A stretch of DNA of 64,000 nt from positions 156,236 to 220,235 of the forward strand of contig NZ_JAALDL010000006.1 of assembly GCF_011045095.1 (NCBI RefSeq). The letters are read 5' to 3'. Every line of letters begins with the position of its first letter. The first letter of the stretch is position 1. Both the position numbers and the translations under genes were made by a program. Positions 9,373 to 19,480 of the stretch are shown here, in pieces. A model generated the notes under the pieces. That model was not told the DNA's origin, ran no database searches, and worked only from the letters and a program-made list of their open reading frames with translations. The stretch is from Grimontia sedimenti. GTDB taxonomy: Bacteria > Pseudomonadota > Gammaproteobacteria > Enterobacterales > Vibrionaceae.

Positions 9373-11019
9373 TTAAAGCCCTGCCGCCTTAAACACATCG
9401 CTCACGATGCTTTGTGCTTCTTTCTGGATCAGCGCAAGGTGCTCTGCGCCTTTAAAGCTTTCACAGTAAATTTTGTAAATATCTTCTGTGCCGGATGGAC
9501 GCGCTGCAAACCAACCAAACTCAGTTGTCACCTTAAGACCACCAATCACCTGACCATTGCCCGGCGCATGAGTCAGTTTCGCTGTGATCGTGTCACCAGC
9601 CAAGGTTTCAGCGGTAACCATTTCCGCAGAAAGTTTGCTCAACACCGCTTTTTGCTCGCCATTTGCAGGGGCTTGCAAGCGCGCATAGCTGGAAGCACCA
9701 AACTTCGCTGCGAGCTCGTCATAGTACTGCTGTGGGTTCTTGCCTGTCACCGCGGTGATCTCTGCAGCCAGAAGGCAAAGCAGAATACCGTCTTTATCCG
9801 TAGCCCAAGCTGTGCCGTCCATACGCAGGAAAGATGCGCCTGCACTTTCTTCGCCACCAAAGCCGATGTCACCTGAATACAAGCCATCAACAAACCACTT
9901 GAAGCCCACGGGAACTTCGCACAATTTGCGACCAAGGTTAGCCACCACTTTATCGATGATTGCACTGGATACAAGTGTCTTACCTACACCGACTTCTGCG
10001 CCCCACTGCGGACGATGCTGATAAAGGTAATCGATACACACAGCAAGATAGTGGTTCGGATTCATCAGACCTGCTGGCGTGACAATGCCATGGCGGTCAA
10101 AATCAGGGTCGTTACCAAACGCCAGGTCATACTGGTCTTTGTAGGCGAGAAGACCCGCCATTGCTGAAGGTGATGAACAATCCATACGGATCACACCATC
10201 CTTATCAAGCGACATAAAGCGGAACGATGGATCCACGTCGTCATTAACCAGAGTAATGTCCAAATCAAAGTGCTCGGCGATCGCTTTCCAGTAATCAATA
10301 CCCGAACCACCTAATGGATCAACACCGATACGAAGACCCGCTTTTTTGATGGCATCCATATCAACCACAGAAGCTAAATCCTGCACATATGGCAGGACCA
10401 GATCCGCTTCAACAAACAGATCACTCGCCACCGCTTCAGCAAAGGTCATACGGCGAACACCCGCCAAGCCTTCAGCAATCAGCGCATTGGCTCGCTGCTC
10501 AATAGCCTTAGTGAGATCACCTTCCGCGGGGCCACCGTGTGTTGGATTGTATTTGATGCCACCATCTTGAGGTGGGTTGTGCGAAGGCGTAATCACAATG
10601 CCATCCGCTTTATCATCGTTTTGCTGATTGTACGTCAGGATCGCGTGAGAGATGCCTGGTGTCGGTGTGTAGCCACCCTCTTTCTGAGCAATCACAGTCA
10701 CGCCATTTGCCACCAGCACTTCTACAACGGAACAGAACGCTGGCTCTGACAGCGCATGGGTGTCTTTACCCACAAATAGTGGACCAGTTACACCTTTCTC
10801 TGCCCGTACTTCTGCCACTGCCTGAGCAATAGCTAAAATGTGGTGCTGGTTAAAAGTCACCTTGTCCGCACAACCGCGGTGACCGGAGGTACCGAACTCT
10901 ACTTTGTGGGCGGGATTCGCTGCATCTGGTGTCAATTGGAAATAGTTCGACACCAGCATCGGAATATTATGGAGGTCTTGTTGCTGGGCTCGCTGTCCAG
11001 CGCGTTCATGGCTAGCCAT
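9373..11019 (-). CDS. pgm: Phosphoglucomutase (alpha-D-glucose phosphate-specific)
   Basis: Interconverts glucose-1-phosphate and glucose-6-phosphate. 548 residues from the ATG at 11019 ([20 protein letters not shown]), preceded by AAGGAT about eight bases upstream. An in-frame extension to 11079 lacks family similarity and was rejected. FGTSGHRG (about 43-50), the catalytic serine in [11 protein letters not shown] (about 145-155), the metal-binding DPDFDRHG and the sugar-binding GEESAGAS are intact. It lies downstream of seqA in the same direction, the conserved seqA-pgm operon. Confidence 0.97.
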   Translation of the reverse strand: MASHERAGQRAQQQDLHNIPMLVSNYFQLTPDAANPAHKVEFGTSGHRGCADKVTFNQHHILAIAQAVAEVRAEKGVTGPLFVGKDTHALSEPAFCSVVEVLVANGVTVIAQKEGGYTPTPGISHAILTYNQQNDDKADGIVITPSHNPPQDGGIKYNPTHGGPAEGDLTKAIEQRANALIAEGLAGVRRMTFAEAVASDLFVEADLVLPYVQDLASVVDMDAIKKAGLRIGVDPLGGSGIDYWKAIAEHFDLDITLVNDDVDPSFRFMSLDKDGVIRMDCSSPSAMAGLLAYKDQYDLAFGNDPDFDRHGIVTPAGLMNPNHYLAVCIDYLYQHRPQWGAEVGVGKTLVSSAIIDKVVANLGRKLCEVPVGFKWFVDGLYSGDIGFGGEESAGASFLRMDGTAWATDKDGILLCLLAAEITAVTGKNPQQYYDELAAKFGASSYARLQAPANGEQKAVLSKLSAEMVTAETLAGDTITAKLTHAPGNGQVIGGLKVTTEFGWFAARPSGTEDIYKIYCESFKGAEHLALIQKEAQSIVSDVFKAAGL

Positions 11020-11170
11020 TACTCGCATCCTTACAATTATTCTGACGTTACCTGTTGAGAGGCAGCATAACCACCGCACTAAACGCCCAACAGGTCTAGA
11101 TATAGTGAGAGGCCCGTCAGTGACAAGGCCTCTTCATCGTTATGTTCTTTTTACACCAAACGTTGCGCGA

Positions 11171-11716
11171 TTAGATCTCGCCGACCACTTTTTCAGTGAT
11201 GTCATTGGAGAAATTCATTTTGGTCATCAACTGCTCAACCATCTGGCGCTTGCGGCCTGTATTGGTATTGGTGATCACCCAAAATGGCGTTTCCGGAATG
11301 TGTTTCGGCTTGGTCGTTTTACCGCTCTCAAGCAAAGTCTGCTCGTTATCCGCGAAGTAAACACGCGTGCGTCCTTTCAGCGCCGTTGCTTCAGCAAACG
11401 CTTGGTTATCAATACGGTACAAAGTGGAAAGCACCAGCATAAAACGACCGATGGCTTTCTCTTGCGCCGCGAATTCATCTGAGATCAACAGGGAGCGCAT
11501 TTCTTTTACACGATCAACGGTGTCACTTTTGCCCGCATCTTTACTGACCACAATACCCTTTTTCTCTGGGGTCGGTGTCAACGTTGCAACGGGTTGTTGC
11601 TCCACCTGCGGTGCCATCAGCAGTCTGCGCAGAATGTCCGATGCACTTTCACCAATGTGCTGGGTCTGACTGGCAATGTACCGGTATAGCTCTTCATCAA
11701 CCTCAATTGTCTTCAT
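11171..11716 (-). CDS. seqA: Negative modulator of replication initiation SeqA
   Basis: Binds hemimethylated GATC sites to sequester oriC after initiation. 181 residues: an N-terminal oligomerisation helix-turn (MKTIEVDEELYRYIASQTQHIGESASDILRRLL-type start, residues 1-33), an acidic/charged linker, and the C-terminal DNA-binding domain with RTRVYFADNEQTLLESG and TPFWVITNTNTGRKRQMVEQLM near 130-167. It is upstream of pgm and divergent from ybfF. Its presence implies Dam methylation in this organism. Confidence 0.97.
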   Translation of the reverse strand: MKTIEVDEELYRYIASQTQHIGESASDILRRLLMAPQVEQQPVATLTPTPEKKGIVVSKDAGKSDTVDRVKEMRSLLISDEFAAQEKAIGRFMLVLSTLYRIDNQAFAEATALKGRTRVYFADNEQTLLESGKTTKPKHIPETPFWVITNTNTGRKRQMVEQLMTKMNFSNDITEKVVGEI

Positions 11717-11773
11717 CGTTTGATCATCGTGTCCTGTTTACAATTCAACGCTGCGATTATACAGAGTTAGGGG

Positions 11774-11804
11774 TACCCGAGCCACCTCAAGATGCTGGTT
11801 TCAG
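11774..11804. repeat. Dispersed intergenic repeat, copy 1
   Basis: In the seqA-ybfF spacer, TACCCGAGCCACCTCAAGAT and a following GCTGGTTTCAG share a pattern with a second copy upstream of glnS (16536-16567): TACCC, two purines, GC, an A/C-C-T core, then GATGCTG and TTCAG. It probably belongs to a short Vibrionaceae intergenic repeat family. Confidence 0.5.
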
Positions 11805-11898
11805 TGAGAATAACTCTCTTCGTGATCGAGGTAAGGTTTTGAGTCATCATCAGGATCGTTATACTAGGCTCAACAACGAACTTTACGGGAAACACGCA

Positions 11899-12672
11899 GT
11901 GCAACTGAACTTTAAGATCCAGGGCGAAGGCAAGCCTCTACTGTTGATCCATGGCTTATTTGGCAGTTTGGACAACCTCGGCGGATTAGCAAAAGTATTG
12001 GCTGAACATTATCAGGTCTATCAAATTGATTTGCCCAATCATGGCCAGTCTCCGCGCTCTGAAAGCGTTGACTATGTATCCCAAGCCACCGCAGTGAAAG
12101 CATTTATTGATCAGCAGAAGCTGGAAAAAGTCACTGTTGTCGGTCACTCCATGGGTGGCAAAGTGGCCATGATGCTGGCGCAACTCTACCCGGATTATCT
12201 GGAAGATTTGGTCGTGATGGACATTGCGCCCGTCGAGTACAAAGTCCGTCGACATGATTCGGTGCTGGCTGGCCTGAATGCCAGTATGGCGCAGCCCATT
12301 TTGAGCCGAAAAGATGCAGAAGCAAAACTTGCTGAACATATTGTTGAGCCCGGCGTTCGTCAGTTTCTCTTGAAATCTCTTGCTAAAAAGGAAGACGGCA
12401 CTTTTGATTGGCGTTTTAACGTCCCCACACTTGAAGCTCGTTATGCCGACATTACTGGCTGGCAAGAACACGCGATCTTCGAGGGTGATACCTTGTTTTT
12501 GAAAGGTGCGAACTCGGACTATATTTCCGCCGAACATCGCGAAGATATTGAGCGTCAGTTCCCCCGGGCCAAGGCACACGTGATTGCCAACACCGGGCAT
12601 TGGTTGCACGCAGAAAAACCGGACACAGTAGCGCGTGTGATCACTCGCTTTTTAACAAACTCAGAGCGTTAA
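11899..12672 (+). CDS. ybfF: Alpha/beta-fold esterase YbfF
   Basis: Alpha/beta hydrolase of 257 residues; E. coli YbfF hydrolyses short acyl esters and thioesters including acyl-CoAs in vitro, and its physiological role is unclear. The oxyanion HGLFGSLDN (about 20-28), nucleophile elbow GHSMGGK (about 87-93) and catalytic histidine in NTGHWLHAEKPD (about 234-245) form the expected triad. The start is GTG at 11899 (VQLNFKIQG), matching the family N-terminus. The reading frame is open upstream into the seqA side, but that part has no family similarity. Confidence 0.92.
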   Translation: MQLNFKIQGEGKPLLLIHGLFGSLDNLGGLAKVLAEHYQVYQIDLPNHGQSPRSESVDYVSQATAVKAFIDQQKLEKVTVVGHSMGGKVAMMLAQLYPDYLEDLVVMDIAPVEYKVRRHDSVLAGLNASMAQPILSRKDAEAKLAEHIVEPGVRQFLLKSLAKKEDGTFDWRFNVPTLEARYADITGWQEHAIFEGDTLFLKGANSDYISAEHREDIERQFPRAKAHVIANTGHWLHAEKPDTVARVITRFLTNSER

Positions 12673-12732
12673 CAGACCAGTCTTACTTGTGCTATAGTGC
12701 GCGGCGAAAATGGGTTCCGAACGGAGGCGGGA

Positions 12733-12951
12733 ATGCTATACGAGCACTTCGAATTGCTCGAGAAGATAGGTCTTGATCTGCTGTTTGCAGGTATCTTCTT
12801 TTTCATTGGCATGGCAATCAAGGATGTGCTCAATGAAGGAAAAGTCCCACCTTTTGGCCGCAGAATTGTGTGGCTGGTACTTTTCCTTGGGTGCGCAGGC
12901 TTTATCACCAAAGGCGTGATCCAGCTTTTCTGGGAAGGCGTAGGCATCTAA
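12733..12951 (+). CDS. DUF2788 small membrane protein
   Basis: 72-residue protein of the DUF2788 family, commonly found between ybfF and fldA in Vibrionaceae. It has two membrane helices (about residues 13-31 and 46-68) joined by a conserved charged loop, KDVLNEGKVPPFGRR. The ATG at 12733 follows GGAGGCGGGA; an in-frame upstream start at 12697 has no such site. Function unknown. It is probably cotranscribed with ybfF, 60 nt upstream. Confidence 0.85.
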   Translation: MLYEHFELLEKIGLDLLFAGIFFFIGMAIKDVLNEGKVPPFGRRIVWLVLFLGCAGFITKGVIQLFWEGVGI

Positions 12952-13072
12952 GCCTGCCATTATGGCACCTTACAAAGATTACAACGGCAAGAAGGCATAG
13001 CCTTCTTCTACACTTTAGATTCTGGGCTGTGTATATTACGGCTCGATTAACAATAAATAGGTATTCTCTATT

Positions 13073-13600
13073 ATGGCGAGCGTAGGTCTCTTCTTTGGTA
13101 GCGATACAGGTAACACTGAAGCTATCGCCAAGATGATTCAAAAACAACTGGGCAAGCACATGGTTCACGTTCAGGACATTGCAAAGAGCAGTAAAGAAGA
13201 CATCAATAACTTCGATCTGCTTCTGCTTGGCATCCCAACCTGGTACTACGGCGAAGCGCAATGTGACTGGGACGATTTCTTCCCAGAGCTTGAGCAGATC
13301 GATTTCTCTACCAAACTAGTTGCTATCTTTGGCTGTGGTGATCAGGAAGACTACGCAGAATACTTCTGTGACGCGATGGGTACCATCCGTGACATCGTAG
13401 AAACCAAAGGCGGCACCATAATTGGTCACTGGCCGACAGAAGGTTACGAGTTCGAGGCATCGAAAGCGCTGGTTGATGACAACAACTTTGTCGGCCTATG
13501 TGTTGATGAAGACCGCCAACCAGAATTGACTTCTGCCCGCGTAGAAAAATGGGTTAACCAGGTCTACGAGGAAATGTGTCTGGCTGAGCTGGAAGGCTAA
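13073..13600 (+). CDS. fldA: Flavodoxin FldA
   Basis: Long-chain flavodoxin of 175 residues, an FMN electron carrier for reductive enzyme activation (for example MetH, BioB, IspG/H). The phosphate loop GSDTGNTEAIA (about 9-19), the FMN-stacking tryptophan in GIPTWYYGEAQCDWDDF (about 53-69) and the long-chain insertion beginning FGCGDQEDYAEYFCDA (about 95-110) are clear. It is directly upstream of fur in the map, as in E. coli, but separated from it by a terminator and an opposite-strand gene. Confidence 0.97.
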   Translation: MASVGLFFGSDTGNTEAIAKMIQKQLGKHMVHVQDIAKSSKEDINNFDLLLLGIPTWYYGEAQCDWDDFFPELEQIDFSTKLVAIFGCGDQEDYAEYFCDAMGTIRDIVETKGGTIIGHWPTEGYEFEASKALVDDNNFVGLCVDEDRQPELTSARVEKWVNQVYEEMCLAELEG

Positions 13601-13612
13601 TCAAGCACCATT

Positions 13613-13638
13613 AAAAACGCGCCAAGAGCGCGTTTTTT
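13613..13638. terminator. Terminator after fldA
   Basis: CGCGC/GCGCG core extended by an A-tract/T-tract pairing, with a CAAGA loop and seven T residues. It also serves the convergent DUF4442 gene. Confidence 0.85.
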
Positions 13639-13656
13639 TATATCTGTTGGAACCAC

Positions 13657-14157
13657 TTATGCTGGGTTTTTCTCGCGGTACTTCGGCTTTTTCCGCACAT
13701 ACAGCACGCGGCGTACCCGACTCACTACTTCCCCATTGGCATCCTGCACATTTACGATGAATTCCGGAAATACCTTATCTCCGTTCGCCGTCGCTTGCTG
13801 AATAGACGCAATGGTTTCCTCGGAAATGACAAACTCAGCAAACAAATCTGTGGTACCTGGTTTGATAAAATTGATATCGGCCTCTTTGTCCCAGACGAAG
13901 TATTTTTCTCCCAAGATCCCCATCAACATGAGGGCGTAAGTAGGGTCAGTCATAGAGAAAATACTGCCACCGTATTGGGTTCGATTGGCGTTTTTGTTCC
14001 ACCAACGGAGTTTCAAACGAATCTTAACGTGGCGGAAATCTTCGCTAATATTCAGGATCTTAATACCCGCGCCCCAGAATGGAGGCCAACAGTTCAAGGC
14101 GAACTTCACAATGCCGGGTTTGTAGTATTTGTACACAGGAATTCCTTTTCTGGTCAT
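13657..14157 (-). CDS. DUF4442 hot-dog-fold protein (thioesterase-like)
   Basis: 166-residue protein of the DUF4442 family, which adopts the hot-dog fold of acyl-CoA thioesterases; a thioesterase role is inferred, not proven. Family features include GAGIKILNISEDF (near 30-42), the KNANRTQYGGSIFSMTDPTYALML helix region (near 56-79) and a basic C-terminus. I place the start at the ATG at 14157 (MTRKGIPVYKYYK). The frame extends further upstream only to a TTG. The gene sits between fldA and fur on the opposite strand. Confidence 0.75.
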   Translation of the reverse strand: MTRKGIPVYKYYKPGIVKFALNCWPPFWGAGIKILNISEDFRHVKIRLKLRWWNKNANRTQYGGSIFSMTDPTYALMLMGILGEKYFVWDKEADINFIKPGTTDLFAEFVISEETIASIQQATANGDKVFPEFIVNVQDANGEVVSRVRRVLYVRKKPKYREKNPA

Positions 14158-14328
14158 ACCAGTCAATACTGCCAGTTTTGCAATGCGACAACAAGCCGCA
14201 AAACCAACCAATTAGGTCAGATATTTGCCCCTTTGCACTGGCGACGTCTTATCACATTTGTTACGCTAACCATCAATTTTCCCGTTCTCTCACACAGGGA
14301 AAAAAGCAATTACGTAGGAAAGAACCGG

Positions 14329-14772
14329 ATGTCAGATAATAACAAGGCACTAAAAGACGCAGGACTGAAAGTAACGCTGCCTCGATTGAAGATCTTAGAA
14401 GTACTGCAAGAGCCGGACTGCCAGCACATCAGTGCTGAAGATCTCTACAAAAAGCTTATCGATATCGGCGAAGAAATTGGACTTGCTACCGTATATCGCG
14501 TGCTTAACCAGTTTGACGATGCCGGAATTGTTACCCGTCACCACTTTGAAGGTGGCAAATCGGTTTTTGAACTGGCGACACAACACCACCACGACCACTT
14601 AGTCTGTCTGGACTGTGGCCGCGTTATCGAATTTACTGATGATGTCATCGAGCAGCGCCAGAAAGATATCGCAAATCAGTTCAACATCAGACTCACAAAC
14701 CACAGTCTGTATCTTTATGGCCATTGCACGAAAGATGGCTGCAAAGACGACCCGAGCATTCACGACGTTTAA
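14329..14772 (+). CDS. fur: Ferric uptake regulator Fur
   Basis: Iron-responsive global repressor, 147 residues. N-terminal winged helix (1-82) includes LKVTLPRLKILEVLQ and the recognition helix GLATVYRVLNQFDDAGIV. The C-terminal dimer and metal domain carries HHHDHLVCLDCGRVIEF (about 87-103), the HH-D-H metal site with the CxxC zinc pair, then a histidine/cysteine tail. The ATG at 14329 is preceded by TAGGAAAG. A longer open frame reaching back into the thioesterase gene has no coding similarity and was not used. Confidence 0.97.
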   Translation: MSDNNKALKDAGLKVTLPRLKILEVLQEPDCQHISAEDLYKKLIDIGEEIGLATVYRVLNQFDDAGIVTRHHFEGGKSVFELATQHHHDHLVCLDCGRVIEFTDDVIEQRQKDIANQFNIRLTNHSLYLYGHCTKDGCKDDPSIHDV

Positions 14773-14793
14773 CATCGTCGATAAACGGGCAAA

Positions 14794-14820
14794 AAAACCG
14801 GAGCCAAGCTCCGGTTTTTT
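14794..14820. terminator. Bidirectional terminator fur / glnS
   Basis: AACCGGAGC/GCTCCGGTT nine-pair stem with a three-base CAA loop, A-run before and T-run after, between convergent fur and glnS. Confidence 0.92.
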
Positions 14821-14834
14821 GTTTTTAAGGCTCG

Positions 14835-16502
14835 TTAGTCGCCAATTTTCGCCCATGTATCGCGAAGACCGACCGTGCGGTTAAATACCAACGCACCTTC
14901 TTTGCTGTCTTTACGATCTGCGCAGAAGTAACCCATACGCTCGAACTGGTAGCCCTGCTCAGCTTCTGCTGCTTTCAGGCTTGGCTCCACATAACCACGA
15001 ACCACAGTCAGTGACTCAGGGTTAATGGTCGCTGCAAAGTCATCAGCTGCGCCAGGGTTTGGCACAGTGAACAGGCGGTCATACAAGCGGATTTCCGCTT
15101 CAACACCTGCATCTGCAGATACCCAGTGGATAACACCTTTTACTTTACGGCCATCTGCCGGGTCTTTACCCAGTGTCTCTGGATCATAGGTGCAGTACAC
15201 CGTGGTGATCTTGCCATCAGCATCTTTGTCACAGCGTTCAGCTTTCACTACGTATGCGTTACGAAGACGCACTTCTTTACCCAGCACCAGACGCTTGTAC
15301 TTCTTGTTCGCTTCCTCGCGGAAGTCTTCAGCTTCAATCCAGATTTCGCGGCTGAATGGGATTTCACGCTCACCCATTTCTGGTTTGTTCGGGTGATTAG
15401 CTGCATTCAGCGTTTCGATTTCACCCTCTGCGTAGTTCTCGATAACCAGTTTGATTGGGTCAAGCACGGCCATCGCGCGAGGTGCGTTTTCGTTCAGGTC
15501 ATCACGCACACAAGACTCCAGTGAGCTCATCTCAATGGTGTTGTCTTGTTTAGTAACACCAATACGCTTACAAAACTCACGAATTGATGCAGGCGTGTAG
15601 CCGCGACGACGCAGGCCAGAAATGGTCGGCATACGTGGGTCATCCCAACCATTAACCAGGTTTTCACTGACCAGTTGGCTAAGCTTACGCTTTGACATCA
15701 CGGTGTATTCCAGGTTCAGACGGCTAAACTCGTACTGACGTGGCTGACACTCAATAGTGATGTTCTCCAGAACCCAGTCGTACAGACGGCGGTTGTCCTG
15801 GAATTCCAGCGTACACAGCGAGTGAGTAATGCCTTCAATCGCATCTGAAATACAGTGCGTGAAGTCATACATTGGGTAAATGCACCACTTATCACCGGTC
15901 TGGTGATGGTGTGCAAAACGTACGCGATAGAGCACTGGATCACGCATGACCATAAATGGTGAAGCCATATCAATTTTTGCACGCAGACAGGCTTTGCCTT
16001 CAGCAAATTCGCCGTTCTTCATTTTATCGAACAGCGCCAGATTTTCTTCCACAGTGCGATCGCGGTATGGACTGTGTTTACCTGCTTCCTTCAGGGTGCC
16101 ACGGTATTCGCGGATCTCATCAGGGCTCAGTTCTTCAACATAAGCCAAACCTTTTTCGATCAGTTCTACCGCATACCCGTGGAGACGGTCGAAGTAGTCA
16201 GACGAATAACAAACTTCACCATCCCATTGGAAGCCCAGCCAGTTCACATCGTTCTTGATAGACTCAACGAACTCGATGTCTTCTTTCTCTGGGTTGGTAT
16301 CGTCAAAACGCAGGTTGCACTGACCCTGGTAATCTTGGGCGATACCAAAGTTCAGACAGATCGACTTTGCGTGACCGATGTGCAGGTAGCCATTTGGCTC
16401 TGGCGGGAAACGCGTGTGAACAGTGTTATGAACACCACCTGACAAATCTTTATCAATGATTTGACGGATAAAGTTAGTTGGACGAGCCTCAGACTCACTC
16501 AT
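14835..16502 (-). CDS. glnS: Glutaminyl-tRNA synthetase
   Basis: Class Ib aminoacyl-tRNA synthetase charging tRNA-Gln. 555 residues against 554 in E. coli, with very high similarity throughout. The HIGH-type signature [15 protein letters not shown] (about 33-47) and the KMSKS-equivalent VMSKRKL (about 268-274) are present, followed by the two beta-barrel anticodon-binding domains. The ATG at 16502 is chosen over a TTG one codon upstream. In E. coli glnS is likewise adjacent to the nag block, so the synteny is ancestral. Confidence 0.98.
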   Translation of the reverse strand: MSESEARPTNFIRQIIDKDLSGGVHNTVHTRFPPEPNGYLHIGHAKSICLNFGIAQDYQGQCNLRFDDTNPEKEDIEFVESIKNDVNWLGFQWDGEVCYSSDYFDRLHGYAVELIEKGLAYVEELSPDEIREYRGTLKEAGKHSPYRDRTVEENLALFDKMKNGEFAEGKACLRAKIDMASPFMVMRDPVLYRVRFAHHHQTGDKWCIYPMYDFTHCISDAIEGITHSLCTLEFQDNRRLYDWVLENITIECQPRQYEFSRLNLEYTVMSKRKLSQLVSENLVNGWDDPRMPTISGLRRRGYTPASIREFCKRIGVTKQDNTIEMSSLESCVRDDLNENAPRAMAVLDPIKLVIENYAEGEIETLNAANHPNKPEMGEREIPFSREIWIEAEDFREEANKKYKRLVLGKEVRLRNAYVVKAERCDKDADGKITTVYCTYDPETLGKDPADGRKVKGVIHWVSADAGVEAEIRLYDRLFTVPNPGAADDFAATINPESLTVVRGYVEPSLKAAEAEQGYQFERMGYFCADRKDSKEGALVFNRTVGLRDTWAKIGD

Positions 16503-16535
16503 CAAAAAATACCTCGTTGGAAGATCCAGATCTTA

Positions 16536-16567
16536 TACCCAGGCGAACTTGAGATGCTGTCGTTCAG
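16536..16567. repeat. Dispersed intergenic repeat, copy 2
   Basis: Upstream of glnS, TACCCAGGCGAACTTGAGAT then GCTGTCGTTCAG parallels the copy at 11774-11804, with conserved TACCC, GATGCTG and TTCAG blocks at almost the same spacing. Function unknown. Confidence 0.5.
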
Positions 16568-16660
16568 CGCCTTGGTTGAATAGACTTTAAATAACGCCCA
16601 ATAATCCCCGATCGTGGCTATTTACTCAACCACTACTGAACGCTCTCACGCCATTTGAAC

Positions 16661-16688
16661 AAAAAAAAGCCCGCGAAGCGCGGGCTTT
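16661..16688 (-). terminator. Terminator of the chitobiase gene
   Basis: AAAGCCCGCG/CGCGGGCTTT stem with a three-base loop. On the minus strand it is followed by a run of T, just beyond the stop codon of the hexosaminidase gene. Confidence 0.9.
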
Positions 16689-16706
16689 GATGCTTTAAGG
16701 GGGAAA

Positions 16707-19385
16707 TTACAGAGAAACTGCACGACCTTCGCGTTGTTTATCTGCACTCAATGCACGCACTTCTACGTTAGCATTGTTGTCAAGAGCTACCGGAGCGACG
16801 TAGTCCATCCAAGATTGACCACCATCTACAGAGTATTGCATTGGCAGACCCGGCATGCTGATGTTCATGTGCAGTTTGCCGTCTTGCATGATGGCGCCTG
16901 GAACAGGAATGCGGTAGTTGATACCTGATGCATCCAGTTTCGCCATTTCGCGCTGACCCATCACATTGGCAAAGCGCGTCCAGTCTTGCAGTTGCGCATC
17001 TTTATTAACGTGAGAAGTCTCTTGGTTGAATTGCTTACCCAATTGGTAATCCAATTCCCAGTCTGCTTTGTGCCATGCACGCTCAGCGGCGGCAATCACA
17101 CGAGGGAATACCATGTATTCGTATTGCTCGTCAGTACGAACGGTTTCACTCCAAAGTTGTGCAGACAGACCGTGGAAGCCTTCGTTGTATTCAACGGTAC
17201 CTTTACCATTGAATCCGTTACCATCGCGGTCCACAGATGTTTCTGCGTTCTGAGGCAAGTTTTCTGGCGCGAACCCAAACATCTTGCGAGTGTCAGTTGC
17301 ACGGGTTGCCCAGTAGTAACCACGCTCTTTCGGGTCTACTTCGTATGGCATATCCATGTACACGTAGTCTGGGTTAGAGACGATCAGGTCGTAACCTTTT
17401 GCAGCCCAGTCGTATGCAGATGCATCACCGCCCCAGTACAGCACATCCCAGAAATTCACGCGGGTGTTTTCAGTTTTGAACGCTGAAGCATCTTTTGAGT
17501 ACTTCAGGCCGTCTTGCCATGCCTGGAAGTTCTCAATGCCTTGCTCAGCAACTGCACCACTCACTTTCTCTGCAAAGAAGCTTGGTAGGTGACCAAAATC
17601 AGATACCACACCTTCTTCGATCAACTTCTGGCACATTGGAGACTTAGCGAATGGCTTGTCTTGCTGGCTCAGGTCAATATTGCCTTTCCACGCTACCTGG
17701 TCAGTTGCGTTGATATCTTGGAAACCTGCGTTCAGTTTGATGTTCTTCGCTTCGTCACCACCGAAATGCCAAGTGTTAAGCGGCATACCAGCAGCGTCAT
17801 GCATCGCTTTTACTTCAGCGATCACTTTGTTCACGAAGTTCATGGACGAGTCCATACATGGGTTGATGAAGCTGCGCTTATCGTAGAACTGAACCGTGGT
17901 TACGTTAGACGTATCTTGCGGATCCATCAGACGAAATTCTTCTGCTTTCGCCAGATCGCCCTGCTCTGCATATTTCTGGTAACGCGCTTCCATAGAAACC
18001 ACCGCCGCACGTGAGTGCGCAGGCATGTCGATTTCTGGAATCACTTCAATACCACGTGCTTTCGCATGACGCAGAATTTCCATGTAATCCGCTTTCGAGA
18101 AGTAGCCAGAACCAAAGTTGTCAGTGCTTGGACCTGAGCCCAACTGAGGCAGAAGACATGATGTTTCGCTCAGGTCGTGACAGCGGTTTGCACCTACGTC
18201 AGTTAGCTCAGGCAGACCTGGGATTTCCAAGCGCCAGCCTTCATCATCCGTCAGGTGAAGGTGTAGTTTGTTCAGCTTGTATGCCGCCATTTGATCGATA
18301 GTGCGCAGCATCGCTTCCTTCGAGTGGAAGTTACGCGCAACATCTACCATCACACCGCGGTATTCAAAACGAGGCGCATCTTCAATCGCTACCCAAGGCA
18401 GCATCTCGTCGTCACCGTTGTCCATCAGCGCCAGCATAGATTGCAGACCGTAGAATGCACCCACACTGTCGAAGCCCAGCACGTCAACACCACCAGCATT
18501 CACTGCCAGTTTGTATGCGCCTGATACCGCTTCTTTGCCTTCGAACGCATTAGAATCAACATTGATGTTCAGCGCGATATCACCCTCAACATTCACGCCC
18601 AGAAGCTCAGCGCGCTTTTCGAATGCCGCCAGTTGGTCAGCATCCAATGCGTTGTTGGTTACTGCGAAGCCTGAGGCAATGTGCAACGCGCCACGCATTT
18701 GCTTGGTTTTCAGCGGAGTTGGAATGATAGAGGCTTCAATTGCACCTTCTGCCAGTGCGGCGACATCGCTGTTTTTCGCATAACGGGATGCAGCAGTCGC
18801 CAGAATGTTGTTATCTTCCGGCGTGCGCTTCCAGTTCTTACCTTCGATCTCTGTCACGTAAGCGTCGACGTTTTCTGTATTCAGCGAAGCAATCGCTTTA
18901 GGAATAGCATTACCTGCGGTCACGTATGCACGAGGCATAAAATCAGTTTCAAACAGCGTCCAGTATTCCTGAACAAGTGGGATCTCAATCGTTTCGCCAG
19001 CAGCAAAACCATCGAAAGACGCTGTTGGGGTCATCACATAAAGATCACCGGTGATGTGTTCAATCGCGAAGTCTTTGTTTTCAACATCCAGAATGACACG
19101 AATACTGTGCAGGTAAATTTTCCAGTCATTGCCGGAAACCGCTTCACCATCATTAACCACAGTCATCAGGATCTTGTTACAAGACGCCCACTCTGCGCCC
19201 ATATCCTGACATGCCATGCCTTCCTGTGCACCGTGGTTTGTCTCCACGTCGTAACTGATGTTCAGCTGAGAAGCCAGTACATCAACCTTTCCTTGTTGCG
19301 CTGCGTCTGACTGCAGAGAACTGCAACCAGCCAGACCAGAAGCAATCGCAACAGACAAGATACCCATCTTAAATGTTTTGTTCAT
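16707..19385 (-). CDS. chb: Beta-N-acetylhexosaminidase / chitobiase (GH20 lipoprotein)
   Basis: Glycoside hydrolase family 20 enzyme that splits N,N'-diacetylchitobiose and chitin oligomers to GlcNAc. 892 residues, similar to the V. harveyi chitobiase. The N-terminus is a lipoprotein signal with lipobox GLAGC (Cys about 21), so it is probably membrane-anchored facing the periplasm or surface. Then come a carbohydrate-binding-like chitobiase N-terminal domain (about 35-185), the GH20b domain (about 215-335), the catalytic barrel starting FEYRGVMVDVARNFHS with the acid/base pair in WHFGGDEAKN, and an immunoglobulin-like C-terminal domain. It lies downstream of nagE, which imports its product. 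Confidence 0.93.
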   Translation of the reverse strand: MNKTFKMGILSVAIASGLAGCSSLQSDAAQQGKVDVLASQLNISYDVETNHGAQEGMACQDMGAEWASCNKILMTVVNDGEAVSGNDWKIYLHSIRVILDVENKDFAIEHITGDLYVMTPTASFDGFAAGETIEIPLVQEYWTLFETDFMPRAYVTAGNAIPKAIASLNTENVDAYVTEIEGKNWKRTPEDNNILATAASRYAKNSDVAALAEGAIEASIIPTPLKTKQMRGALHIASGFAVTNNALDADQLAAFEKRAELLGVNVEGDIALNINVDSNAFEGKEAVSGAYKLAVNAGGVDVLGFDSVGAFYGLQSMLALMDNGDDEMLPWVAIEDAPRFEYRGVMVDVARNFHSKEAMLRTIDQMAAYKLNKLHLHLTDDEGWRLEIPGLPELTDVGANRCHDLSETSCLLPQLGSGPSTDNFGSGYFSKADYMEILRHAKARGIEVIPEIDMPAHSRAAVVSMEARYQKYAEQGDLAKAEEFRLMDPQDTSNVTTVQFYDKRSFINPCMDSSMNFVNKVIAEVKAMHDAAGMPLNTWHFGGDEAKNIKLNAGFQDINATDQVAWKGNIDLSQQDKPFAKSPMCQKLIEEGVVSDFGHLPSFFAEKVSGAVAEQGIENFQAWQDGLKYSKDASAFKTENTRVNFWDVLYWGGDASAYDWAAKGYDLIVSNPDYVYMDMPYEVDPKERGYYWATRATDTRKMFGFAPENLPQNAETSVDRDGNGFNGKGTVEYNEGFHGLSAQLWSETVRTDEQYEYMVFPRVIAAAERAWHKADWELDYQLGKQFNQETSHVNKDAQLQDWTRFANVMGQREMAKLDASGINYRIPVPGAIMQDGKLHMNISMPGLPMQYSVDGGQSWMDYVAPVALDNNANVEVRALSADKQREGRAVSL

Positions 19386-19422
19386 TGTTCATTTTCCCTA
19401 CGAATAGCCTTAAAAAAGGCCC

Positions 19423-19452
19423 AAAAAAAGCCGACCCCGTTAGAGGCCGGCT
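19423..19452 (-). terminator. Terminator between nagE and chb
   Basis: Read on the minus strand, AGCCGGCC pairs with GGTCGGCT (one G-U pair) across a CTCTAAC-type loop, followed by seven T. The chitobiase gene therefore probably has its own promoter or depends on readthrough. Confidence 0.75.
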
Positions 19453-19480
19453 ATGTTGACTGTTTAGTCAGTATTTTTTA

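Noticed and set aside
11575-11898. N-terminal extension of YbfF
   Set aside because: The frame is open, but this part is antisense to seqA and lacks alpha/beta hydrolase similarity; the family start is the GTG at 11899.
13795-14328. N-terminal extension of Fur
   Set aside because: The open frame runs opposite the DUF4442 gene; Fur begins at the ATG with a good ribosome-binding site at 14329.
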